A stretch of DNA of 18,794 nt, taken from positions 1-18,794 of the forward strand of contig CAMBTZ010000011.1 of NCBI GenBank assembly GCA_945870925.1, written 5' to 3'. The stretch's first letter is position 1. Every line of letters starts with the position of its first letter. The DNA is from Chlamydia trachomatis. GTDB taxonomy: Bacteria; Chlamydiota; Chlamydiia; Chlamydiales; 2-12-FULL-49-11. The position numbers were made by a program, and so were the translations under genes. Shown here piece by piece: positions 1 to 7,407 of the stretch. Under the pieces are notes generated by a model. That model did not search any database. It was not told the origin of the DNA and worked only from the letters and a program-made list of their open reading frames with translations.

Positions 1-3000
1 TGTCAATTTAGGGAATAACGAGCTTATCGTTTCTGCAAATCAGAATAATGATTTTGATGGAGTGTTAACAGGAGCGGGAGGTTCATTAAGATCTGTAGGC
101 GCCTTTATACTTAATTTGGGAAAAACAGGTAGTGACTATACCGGAGCTACACAAATTGATACTGGCAGTACCCTTCAAGCAGAAGCAACTCAAGCTTTTG
201 CTCCTCTTTCAGACTATATTATTGATGGAACACTAGATTTAAACGGATACAGCAACACAATTAAAAGCTTAGCAGGAAATAATTCAAATGCGATTGTAGG
301 ATCTACCGGTGGGGTTTTAACAATTACAAACGGCTCTAATGGGCTAAATTATCAAGGTGAAATTTCAGGTGCTTTGGGTGTTACTTTAACTGGCGGCACA
401 CTTAATCTACAAGGTACAAACAATACCTATACCGGCTCGACCATAGTTACAGGTGCCAGCACTATTTTACAAGCAGACATAGCAAACTCACTTCCATATG
501 CATCGGCAATTTCATTACAAAATGGGGGAAAGCTAGACTGTGGTACAAATAATAACTCTATCTCTTCTCTTGCTATAGATGACACCTCTACAGCTACTGT
601 CGGAACAGGAGCAACGCTAACTTTAACTAATGGCGGCTCAATTACAGGATCAATAACAGGCGCAGGTAGCTTGGCTCTTTCCGGAGGCACTCTTTCTCTT
701 CATGATGGTGGCGATATTGGAACCACTACTTCTTGTTCCGTAAGCCCTGGAAGTTCTATAAATATTTCAGATATTACTGCATCAACAACGATAATTAATT
801 TAAGTGGTGGTGGCGGCGGAGGGGGTACACCTACAATTGTGCTAGGTAGTAAAAATTTAGTTATCGATACAAATCAGTCCGGGACTCTTTATGCTAATAT
901 TTCCGGAACAGGCGGCTCTTTAACAAGTCAAGGTAGTGAACTATTTGCACTGCAGGGAGCAAGCACGTATACAGGTCCAACAAATATAGCAGCTGGAACA
1001 TTTCAGGCTAATTCAGGAAGTGCCTTATCTCAATTTTCTGACTTTACTGTCACAGGGGACTTGCATTTAAATACCAGCAACACAATTAAGAGCTTAGCCG
1101 GAACAGGAAATATCGGATCAATTAGTAGCACATCAGTTCTAACTATTTTAAACGGCGGAACTTTTTCAGGTAGCCTTATAGATATTTCCGGAGAAGATTT
1201 TGGATTAACACTTAGTGGCGGAACCCTTAGCTTAACAGGCGCTTCTAATGATTATTCAGGTGCTACAACAATTGCTACTAACGCAATTCTGTCTGCAGGT
1301 GCAATAGACACATTATCACCAAATTCTCCAGTTAATCTTTCCGGTTCACTTTTATTAAATAATTTTCCGAGTGCAATTTTATCTCTTGAAGGATCGGGAT
1401 CAATTAATACAGGCACATCGCCCGGCGGAATTTTGACAATTATCGACGGAAGTACTTTAAACTTCTCAGGTGGAATTACAGGACTTGGCGGCTTAACCCT
1501 AGAGACCGGAGAACTTACACTAACAACTGCTATATCTGCAAACACCTACAGTGGTCCAACAGTCATTGAAACAGGAACTCTAAAAGCAGGAGCTTTAAAT
1601 TCATTCTCCCCTAATTCTGCTTTCTCAATAGGTACAGGAGGGACATTAGACCTAAATGAATTTAATAATACGATTAAAAGTCTTACAGGCGACACTTCCT
1701 CTACAGTCGATTTATCAGGTGCTATCCTAACAATTAATGGTGGCTTTACAACTACATACGCTGGAGCAATTCAAAACAGCCCTAATGGAAGTCTAACAAT
1801 TGATGGGGGGACAAATCTAACTCTTACAGGAACCTCAGTTTATTATGGCCCTACCTCAATTATTGATGGGACCCTTAATATTGATAATGTGAATGCTCTT
1901 TCTGCATTTACCGATGTTACAATATCCACTGATGGAACTCTTGCTCTAAATGCGTCCTCTTCAGATTACGCTGCAAATAGCGTCTCTAACTCCGGTATTT
2001 TTGCATTCACAGAACCTCAAAATTTAACCTTAGCCACAACATATACGCAAACATCTGGCGGAACTTTAAATATTGCAGCACTAAATGATGCCCCCTTGGG
2101 CAAAATAATTGCAGGCGGTAATATCACAATTGATGGAACTTTAACCTTGACTAATACTGGTACCGATCAAGGGTTAGGACTCTATACATTACTGCAAACA
2201 ACCGGCATAGGTACAGTTGTATCAGGACGATTTTCTTCATTTACCAATAGCGGCTTTACCTCAACTCCTTATTTATCTTACTCCTTAACTGAAGTTGATC
2301 TGTTTTTTTCTAATTGCACTAATGAATGGACTTATAATGGAAATGGTAACTGGAATGATGGTCTTAACTGGGGTGCAGGACCAGGTTGCGTCCCCGGAGT
2401 TAACGGTAATTTAAATGACGTAGCGAATTTTTCAAATTCACTCGCTGCAACCCCAATTAATGTAACCTTAGCAAATACTGCAGGAACTGCAGCACAAGAT
2501 GTCACATTGTTTCAATTAAATTTTTCTTCACCTGATACACAATATACAATTTCTCAATTCAACAATTTGGGTACAATCACCTTAGATGCAACAGAATCTA
2601 ATGGAACACCCCAAATAAAAATTTGCGCAGGAACCCACACAATCAATACGCCAATAATCTTAAATCTCTCATCAGAACTTGTTTTAGCTGAAGGGGCACA
2701 ATTAACATTTGATACGAATACAACATTAACATCAGCTACCAGAGAAAGTTTTACAATTCGGCGAAATGAATTTCAAGGTGATGATTCCGGCAAACTTGTT
2801 AACATGACAACATTAAGTCCTTATGGTTTAGATATTTTTTCTGCAACATTAGAAAATAATAATGAAATTACCCCTGTAAATTCATTAACAGTTAATCCTG
2901 CAAGTAGTTATACAGCGTCAGTTGATAATAGCGGGACAAATGCTCTGATGGGACCATCGGGGAGAAATGGTTATTGTGAAATTGGTGGAGATGGAACAAC

Positions 3001-4831
3001 TCTTGTTACAAACGATGGGACAGGAGCAAGTTTTGGACCAACAGGCATCGATGGAAATTTAATAATTGATGGCGCCGGGATAATAACTGTACAAAACACA
3101 GGATCAAATTCAACATTTGGACCAACTGGAGCAGGCGGAAATTTATGCATTTGGGGCGATTTAACATCTGTTACAAATAGCGGAGCCGGAGTAAAATTCG
3201 GAGCTTTTGGAGCCGGAGGAAATGTAAGAATTGCTGCAGGCTCCTTCACTAACAGCTCAGGCGCTCTACTTCAAGCCGGCTCTAGAGGAATATTAAAAGT
3301 CTTCGGCGGCTCTATAAGTAATGATTTGACAAGTACGATTGGTACATCAAATGAAAGCATCCAATTTACTAGTGGATCTCTAAATAATAGTGGTGAAGTC
3401 TATGCATTTGATTATACTCAGAGCGACACAGCAACTCTTCAGCTGAATTTAACTGCGCTACCAAATATTTTTGGTAATATTACAGCTAGTGGTACAGCTA
3501 ACATTGGAAGTACTCTAGTTGTAAATGCTCTTCCAGGAAGTATAGCAGAAGGAGATTCAGCCTTTCTTATCACAGCTGAAAAAGGGGTTATAGGAACCTA
3601 TTCAACAGTAAACTTTTTAAATTTCCCAGCAGGCATCATTCCTGAAATTGTCTACTTACCAGACGCTGTGGAATTAGTAACAAGTCCAACAGTATCAGGC
3701 AACTCACTTGGATCAATTTCACAACTCTCATTCCTTTCAACTAATGAGCAGAACATACTGATTCAAAGAGGGATTCACACATTACATGGTGCTGTCAGAA
3801 AAGGGAAAAAGAAAGCAAATCAAGCAATTGCTAGCATAGGACAAATAAGAGAAGAGGAAAATTCCGATATTCTTCCAATTGCAGATATTGCATGGGGAAA
3901 ATCAAATGCAAATACAGCTCGTGAGCAACATCTATTAGCCGAAAATATTGTTGAACAAGGACAAAACCCTTCAAGATTCTATTTTGGCCCAATTGATAGT
4001 TTTGGATCATTCAAGTCAAAAAGCAATTCTCAAAAAGGATTTAACTATAATTCAGCAGGGATATTTACAGGAATTGATCACGCTTTTGATGATTTTGGAC
4101 TAGGACTTGCAGCAAATTATATGGCTAGTGGTGGTCATATTGAAAAAAATAGCGGCCACTTTCATATGAATCAAGTTCAGGCTAGTGCTTACGCAACTTG
4201 GCTCCCTCCTGCTCTTCGCGAGCTTGCAATTGATGCTATCATAGGCTATGGATATGAGTGGATAGAGACTCACCGAAAAGCCGGATCATCACAAACTTCT
4301 GTTACAGCTACAGGTCATCCTCAAGCGATGGTGGCAGATGCACTATTTGGCGCAGAATATCTATTCACAAACGATCAGTTCAAAGCAATGCCACAAAACA
4401 TGCTCTTTACACCCCTTTTAAACCTCCAGTACATCTGGACAAGAATTGGTGAGTACCATGAACACGGCGCCGGTCTTTTTGATCTTGCTGTCGATACTCA
4501 AATAGCACAATCACTAAAAACTACACTCGGAACTAGATGGGAATATATCGTTAAACGCGAGAATTTCACATTTAAACCCGAATTTGATCTAGGATGGCAA
4601 TATGAATTCCTCGACCACAATAGAAACATTAACTTCACAACACTCAATGTCCCACAAACCCAATCCCTATCAAACGGAATTGTAGGCGCAGGACGTAACA
4701 CCCTCCTCCTCGGCGTCGACTTCTTCTTCACAATCTACAACGCCTTCGAACTCGAAATGAGCTACGACCTCCAATGGAACGAACTCTACACAAACAACAC
4801 CTTCTACCTCGGCATCGGCGGGAACTTCTAA
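1..4831 (+). CDS. Autotransporter (type V secreted) with beta-strand repeats and C-terminal barrel; 5' partial
   Basis: The frame is open from the left edge (first full codon at base 2), so the true start and signal peptide lie outside. The passenger is Gly/Ser/Thr/Asn-rich. A motif like TYTGxTxIxxGTL recurs with its aromatic codon at 137, 428, 968, 1253, 1547 and 1844, each followed by a segment like LDLNxxxNTIKSLAG; this is the autotransporter-associated beta-strand repeat type and should fold as a beta-helix. The 428-968 interval is nearly double length and includes a polyglycine run near 806-826. A Trp/Asn-rich segment (NGNGNWNDGLNW) lies near 2327, four 28-residue repeats at 2948-3280, and a barrel of about 290 residues from about 3960 to the end. 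The chain ends in GIGGNF, with the terminal Phe expected of outer-membrane barrels. It lacks the repeated GGAI motifs of classical chlamydial Pmp proteins, so I call it an autotransporter and not a Pmp. Likely role: surface adhesin, inferred only. Confidence 0.9.
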   Translation, partial: VNLGNNELIVSANQNNDFDGVLTGAGGSLRSVGAFILNLGKTGSDYTGATQIDTGSTLQAEATQAFAPLSDYIIDGTLDLNGYSNTIKSLAGNNSNAIVGSTGGVLTITNGSNGLNYQGEISGALGVTLTGGTLNLQGTNNTYTGSTIVTGASTILQADIANSLPYASAISLQNGGKLDCGTNNNSISSLAIDDTSTATVGTGATLTLTNGGSITGSITGAGSLALSGGTLSLHDGGDIGTTTSCSVSPGSSINISDITASTTIINLSGGGGGGGTPTIVLGSKNLVIDTNQSGTLYANISGTGGSLTSQGSELFALQGASTYTGPTNIAAGTFQANSGSALSQFSDFTVTGDLHLNTSNTIKSLAGTGNIGSISSTSVLTILNGGTFSGSLIDISGEDFGLTLSGGTLSLTGASNDYSGATTIATNAILSAGAIDTLSPNSPVNLSGSLLLNNFPSAILSLEGSGSINTGTSPGGILTIIDGSTLNFSGGITGLGGLTLETGELTLTTAISANTYSGPTVIETGTLKAGALNSFSPNSAFSIGTGGTLDLNEFNNTIKSLTGDTSSTVDLSGAILTINGGFTTTYAGAIQNSPNGSLTIDGGTNLTLTGTSVYYGPTSIIDGTLNIDNVNALSAFTDVTISTDGTLALNASSSDYAANSVSNSGIFAFTEPQNLTLATTYTQTSGGTLNIAALNDAPLGKIIAGGNITIDGTLTLTNTGTDQGLGLYTLLQTTGIGTVVSGRFSSFTNSGFTSTPYLSYSLTEVDLFFSNCTNEWTYNGNGNWNDGLNWGAGPGCVPGVNGNLNDVANFSNSLAATPINVTLANTAGTAAQDVTLFQLNFSSPDTQYTISQFNNLGTITLDATESNGTPQIKICAGTHTINTPIILNLSSELVLAEGAQLTFDTNTTLTSATRESFTIRRNEFQGDDSGKLVNMTTLSPYGLDIFSATLENNNEITPVNSLTVNPASSYTASVDNSGTNALMGPSGRNGYCEIGGDGTTLVTNDGTGASFGPTGIDGNLIIDGAGIITVQNTGSNSTFGPTGAGGNLCIWGDLTSVTNSGAGVKFGAFGAGGNVRIAAGSFTNSSGALLQAGSRGILKVFGGSISNDLTSTIGTSNESIQFTSGSLNNSGEVYAFDYTQSDTATLQLNLTALPNIFGNITASGTANIGSTLVVNALPGSIAEGDSAFLITAEKGVIGTYSTVNFLNFPAGIIPEIVYLPDAVELVTSPTVSGNSLGSISQLSFLSTNEQNILIQRGIHTLHGAVRKGKKKANQAIASIGQIREEENSDILPIADIAWGKSNANTAREQHLLAENIVEQGQNPSRFYFGPIDSFGSFKSKSNSQKGFNYNSAGIFTGIDHAFDDFGLGLAANYMASGGHIEKNSGHFHMNQVQASAYATWLPPALRELAIDAIIGYGYEWIETHRKAGSSQTSVTATGHPQAMVADALFGAEYLFTNDQFKAMPQNMLFTPLLNLQYIWTRIGEYHEHGAGLFDLAVDTQIAQSLKTTLGTRWEYIVKRENFTFKPEFDLGWQYEFLDHNRNINFTTLNVPQTQSLSNGIVGAGRNTLLLGVDFFFTIYNAFELEMSYDLQWNELYTNNTFYLGIGGNF
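428..1960 (+). repeat. Tandem ~97-residue beta-helix modules in the autotransporter passenger
   Basis: The aromatic codon of the YTG/YSG/YYG motif falls at 428, 968, 1253, 1547 and 1844 (with an earlier copy at 137). The spacings are 291, 540, 285, 294 and 297 bases, so the basic unit is about 97 codons, and one interval is nearly double. The DNA copies are diverged; the repeat is clearest at the protein level. Confidence 0.7.
2948..3280 (+). repeat. Four ~28-residue FGPTGxGGNLxI repeats in the autotransporter
   Basis: The motif (M/F)GPxGxxGxxxI recurs with its first codon at 2948, 3032, 3116 and 3197, that is 28, 28 and 27 codons apart. A degenerate fifth copy may follow near 3270. Each unit also carries a T/S-N-x-G segment. 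This period differs from the ~97-residue modules upstream, so it is a separate repeat block near the end of the passenger. Confidence 0.7.
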
Positions 4832-4843
4832 CATTTGGGTTAC

Positions 4844-4866
4844 ATTTGGGGGTCAGACCCCCAAAT
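4844..4866. terminator. Near-perfect 11-bp palindrome between convergent genes
   Basis: The arms 4844-4854 and 4856-4866 are exact reverse complements around a single A, with core GGGGGTCAGACCCCC and flanking ATTT/AAAT. It lies 12 bases after the autotransporter stop and 15 bases before the tatD stop on the other strand, where a bidirectional terminator would be expected. There is no long T run on either side, so it may instead be a short dispersed palindromic element. A 9-base direct repeat, ACATTTGGG, occurs at 4831 and 4842. Confidence 0.5.
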
Positions 4867-4881
4867 CACATCAATGTAAAT

Positions 4882-5661
4882 TTAATTCACTATAAAAAAG
4901 CTCTTGGCATTATTTGTAGTTTCTCTACAAACCTCCTCAATTGAGGTCTCTTTTATTGTTGCAATTGTTTCTACGACCTCTCCTACATTGGCAGGCTCGT
5001 TGATTTGGCCACGTTTGGTTTGTGGGGCGAGATAGGGGGAATCGGTTTCGATAAATAGTCTGTTAAGTGGAATTTCTTTAAAGACTGATCTAAGGGCTTC
5101 GCTTTTTTTGAAGGTGGCGATGCCGCTGACGGAGATATACCAGCCGCGCTCTAGGCAGGCTTGTGCTTGGGCTAAGTTACCGGTAAAGCAGTGGAGTACA
5201 GCGCGTATATTTTGGGGAAATGTGAAAAGATCTAAAAAAGCGTCATCACCTCGGCAATGGATGACAACAGGGAGATTAACCGAGAGTGCTAAATCAAAAT
5301 ATCTATTAAGAAATTCCTTTTGGACTGATCTATTTGAGTGTTCGTAATGGTAATCAAGTCCTACTTCACCGACAGCAACAACTTGCCCGCTTCTTATTAC
5401 TTTTTCGAAATAGGTAAAATTTTCCTCACCCTCTTTTTCAACGTCATGCGGTGTAGTTGCCACAGTATTAAATATCTGATTGGGATATCTCTTTTGAAGT
5501 TCAAGTGCCCTTTCTAACGTTAGAAGATCTGTATTAATATTAATGATTTTAGTTACACCTGCATCAAAAGCCCTTTTTATAATTGCATCCACATCGGGAT
5601 AAAGCTCATCAGACGTTATATGTGCGTGTGAATCTATCTTGACAAACGTCTCATTTTTCAT
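4882..5661 (-). CDS. tatD: TatD-family metal-dependent DNase/hydrolase
   Basis: This 259-residue protein has the full TatD amidohydrolase pattern: HxH at residues 12 and 14 (DSHAHI), Glu99 in VGEVGLDY, His135 in VIHCRG, His157 in LHCFTG, and Asp207 in IETDSPYLAP. These match the family's metal ligands, and the length is typical. Members are cytoplasmic 3'-5' exonucleases or phosphodiesterases. The segment usually written GxHPH reads TTPHD here, so its first His is missing. The gene converges on the autotransporter and diverges from tolQ with only 14 bases between start codons; in chlamydial genomes, as I recall, a tatD-like gene also sits just upstream of exbB. An AGG about 12 bases before the ATG is at best a weak ribosome site. 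Confidence 0.93.
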   Translation of the reverse strand: MKNETFVKIDSHAHITSDELYPDVDAIIKRAFDAGVTKIININTDLLTLERALELQKRYPNQIFNTVATTPHDVEKEGEENFTYFEKVIRSGQVVAVGEVGLDYHYEHSNRSVQKEFLNRYFDLALSVNLPVVIHCRGDDAFLDLFTFPQNIRAVLHCFTGNLAQAQACLERGWYISVSGIATFKKSEALRSVFKEIPLNRLFIETDSPYLAPQTKRGQINEPANVGEVVETIATIKETSIEEVCRETTNNAKSFFIVN

Positions 5662-5668
5662 GTATGAA
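5639..5668 (+). promoter_or_regulatory. Candidate sigma-70-type promoter of the tol-pal operon, inside the tatD start
   Basis: A perfect TTGACA (-35) at 5639-5644 is followed after 18 bases by TATGAA (-10, four of six matches to TATAAT) at 5663-5668. Transcription would begin near 5675, essentially at the tolQ ATG (5676). The -35 overlaps the first codons of tatD on the opposite strand, so its sequence is partly fixed by coding need. This is a pattern match only. Confidence 0.4.
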
Positions 5669-5675
5669 TTAACCT

Positions 5676-6386
5676 ATGTATTTACTAAGTTCTAATGTTA
5701 TTTTTAGGGCGTATGCTGAATCGGACAGTTTTGGCAAACTGATTTTCATTACCCTATTCATCCTTTCATTTGTGATCTGGTTTGTTCTCATTCAAAAAGC
5801 GCTTCTATTTCAAAAGTGTCGCAAAGCTTGTGATAAAATGCAACTGGCGGTAATAGAGAAACAATCGGCTGTCCTTCAAGTTCAAACAAGCGAGATCTCT
5901 CAATCAAATCCTTTTACCTCTATTTATTTAGCTTTGAAAGAAAAAACCGTTGAACTTCTGGAAAAAAATAAATTCTTCTCAAAAAGAGACCATATTTTTT
6001 TATCAGATACAGACATCGATTTAATTGAAGCTTTTACTTTTAATACAATTTGCAAAGAGTCAAAAAAACTGGAAAAAAACTTATTTATTCTTTCAACATC
6101 TGTTTCACTTGCTCCATTTATTGGCATCCTAGGAACAGTTTGGGGAATTCTTATCTGCCTTGGTGAAATGCAAAAAGGCGGGGCTGTTCATTCAAACACA
6201 CTGATCTTATCAGGCCTTTCCATGGCTCTTGCCACTACAGTTATAGGGCTTGTTATCGCAATTCCCGCTCTTATCGCACATAGCTACCTCAAAAATTCAC
6301 TTAAAAATTTTCAAATTGAAATGGAAGATTTCAGCAACCTTCTGGTCTCTACGATCGAGTTGCAATATAGAGCTGTATCAGCATGA
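5676..6386 (+). CDS. tolQ: TolQ/ExbB-family proton-channel subunit
   Basis: This 236-residue inner-membrane protein has the TolQ/ExbB/MotA layout: TM1 about 21-44, a cytoplasmic loop of about 90 residues, TM2 about 136-162 (with SLAPFIGILGTVWGIL) and TM3 about 178-204 (with ALATTVIGLVIAIPALIAH). These are the family's signature segments, and the Thr in each of TM2 and TM3 lies where the proton path is expected. With TolR it uses the proton gradient to drive a TolA-like partner. It overlaps tolR by the four bases ATGA. No Shine-Dalgarno sequence precedes the ATG; the start is supported by the N-terminus (NVIFRAYAESDSFGK), which resembles other TolQ proteins, and by the candidate promoter immediately upstream. 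Chlamydial annotations often name it exbB. Confidence 0.93.
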   Translation: MYLLSSNVIFRAYAESDSFGKLIFITLFILSFVIWFVLIQKALLFQKCRKACDKMQLAVIEKQSAVLQVQTSEISQSNPFTSIYLALKEKTVELLEKNKFFSKRDHIFLSDTDIDLIEAFTFNTICKESKKLEKNLFILSTSVSLAPFIGILGTVWGILICLGEMQKGGAVHSNTLILSGLSMALATTVIGLVIAIPALIAHSYLKNSLKNFQIEMEDFSNLLVSTIELQYRAVSA

Positions 6387-6802
6387 GACGGCGCATCCGG
6401 CTTGCAGACTCAAGCGATGACGGGGAGCTAGTCAATCTAACCCCGCTTCTCGATGTCCTTTTTTTAATTTTAGTTTTTTTTATCCTGATTGCACCTCTTC
6501 TTGATTTTGATAGACTTGATTTAGCAGCCTCATCTGACAATAAGCAAGAACTCTCCCCCTTAAATGAAAGCTCTTCAATTAAGATCTACGTTCAAAAAGA
6601 CAACTCAATTTGGCTTGGAACTCATGCAATATCACTATCCGATCTCTCAATTGCTCTTGACCAATATTATAAAAGCCGCCCAAATGATATTCCTCAGCTT
6701 TATCAAGATCAAAATGCCACTTTTGGCACTTACCAAAAAATCAAAAACCTGATTGAATCAATTGGCTTTGAACAGCTCGACGTGGTGCTAAAAACAGAAT
6801 GA
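6383..6802 (+). CDS. tolR: TolR/ExbD-family protein
   Basis: This 139-residue protein has a short basic cytoplasmic N-terminus, one membrane segment at about 19-40 (NLTPLLDVLFLILVFFI) and a periplasmic domain. Asp24 in TPLLDVLF corresponds to the invariant proton-carrying Asp of TolR/ExbD. The C-terminal half (KIYVQKDNSIWLG, then a helix and VVLKTE) fits the family's beta-alpha periplasmic fold. It overlaps tolQ upstream and the tolA-like gene downstream by four bases each (ATGA), suggesting coupled translation and fixed stoichiometry. Often annotated exbD in chlamydiae. Confidence 0.92.
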   Translation: MRRRIRLADSSDDGELVNLTPLLDVLFLILVFFILIAPLLDFDRLDLAASSDNKQELSPLNESSSIKIYVQKDNSIWLGTHAISLSDLSIALDQYYKSRPNDIPQLYQDQNATFGTYQKIKNLIESIGFEQLDVVLKTE

Positions 6803-7407
6803 AGCAATTATCTCAAAATTCCAAAATTTGGATTGCTGTTATAGTTGTACATGTCATCAGTTTACTTTTTATATCGACCTCTGTTGTTAAAGAAAAAGAG
6901 ATGAAAAAAAAATTGTGCGTTGTAACAAAACAATTTAGCCCAAAAATTATTGAGCCAGCAACAACTACTAATACTAAAATTGAAAAACCCTCTCCCCTGC
7001 CTAAGAAAATAATTCCATTAAAGAAAGCCACGCCTTTAGTAAAACTCAAACCTAAACCTATACAAAAATCATCCAAACAAGTTTTAAAGAAAATTGACAA
7101 GAGACTTGCAAAAACCCATCATCCTACCCCAAAACAACTTCCGCTAACTGTGATCGAAGAAGCTCTCCCCTCATATGTTGAATCGGCCTGTTTAGTATTT
7201 AAAGAGGCTCTTCTCCTTCCTGAAAAAGGACAAGTTAAGCTAACTATCACTGTACAACCAAATGGGAAGATTGGTAAAATGGATTTAGAAACATTTGAAA
7301 GTAAAATTAACTTAGATTATTTAATGACAGTGTTACCCACATTGTCTCTGCCCATTCCTGAGCGAGGAAAAGATGCGACATTTACTATTTTGTTTTGCAA
7401 TGATTAG
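6799..7407 (+). CDS. tolA: TolA/TonB-like periplasm-spanning protein
   Basis: The 202 residues divide into a single N-terminal anchor (about 10-27), a Lys/Pro-rich extended region (about 46-115) and a small C-terminal domain (about 117-202) containing GQVKLTITVQPNGKIGKM. This is the TolA/TonB layout: an energy-transducing rod moved by TolQ-TolR that contacts the outer-membrane side. E. coli TolA is about twice as long with a long Ala/Lys helix; the Pro/Lys linker here looks more like TonB. The C-terminal domain is only weakly recognisable from sequence, so the name rests mainly on architecture and on its place between tolR and tolB. It overlaps tolR by 4 bases and tolB by 35 bases. Confidence 0.72.
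   Translation: MKQLSQNSKIWIAVIVVHVISLLFISTSVVKEKEMKKKLCVVTKQFSPKIIEPATTTNTKIEKPSPLPKKIIPLKKATPLVKLKPKPIQKSSKQVLKKIDKRLAKTHHPTPKQLPLTVIEEALPSYVESACLVFKEALLLPEKGQVKLTITVQPNGKIGKMDLETFESKINLDYLMTVLPTLSLPIPERGKDATFTILFCND

Noticed and set aside
427..3249. Three long open frames on the minus strand inside the autotransporter (427-690, 1252-1545, 2971-3249)
   Set aside because: They are Pro/Ala/Val-rich mirror readings of the Gly/Thr-rich repeats, lack starts with ribosome sites, and lie opposite an obviously real gene.
2948..3280. Repeats that might be read as a CRISPR-like array
   Set aside because: The periodicity is at the protein level within an open frame; the DNA copies are diverged and there are no identical repeats with unique spacers.
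1..4831. Classification of the autotransporter as a chlamydial polymorphic membrane protein (Pmp)
   Set aside because: The repeated GGAI tetrapeptides typical of Pmp passengers are not present; the repeats are of the general autotransporter-associated type.
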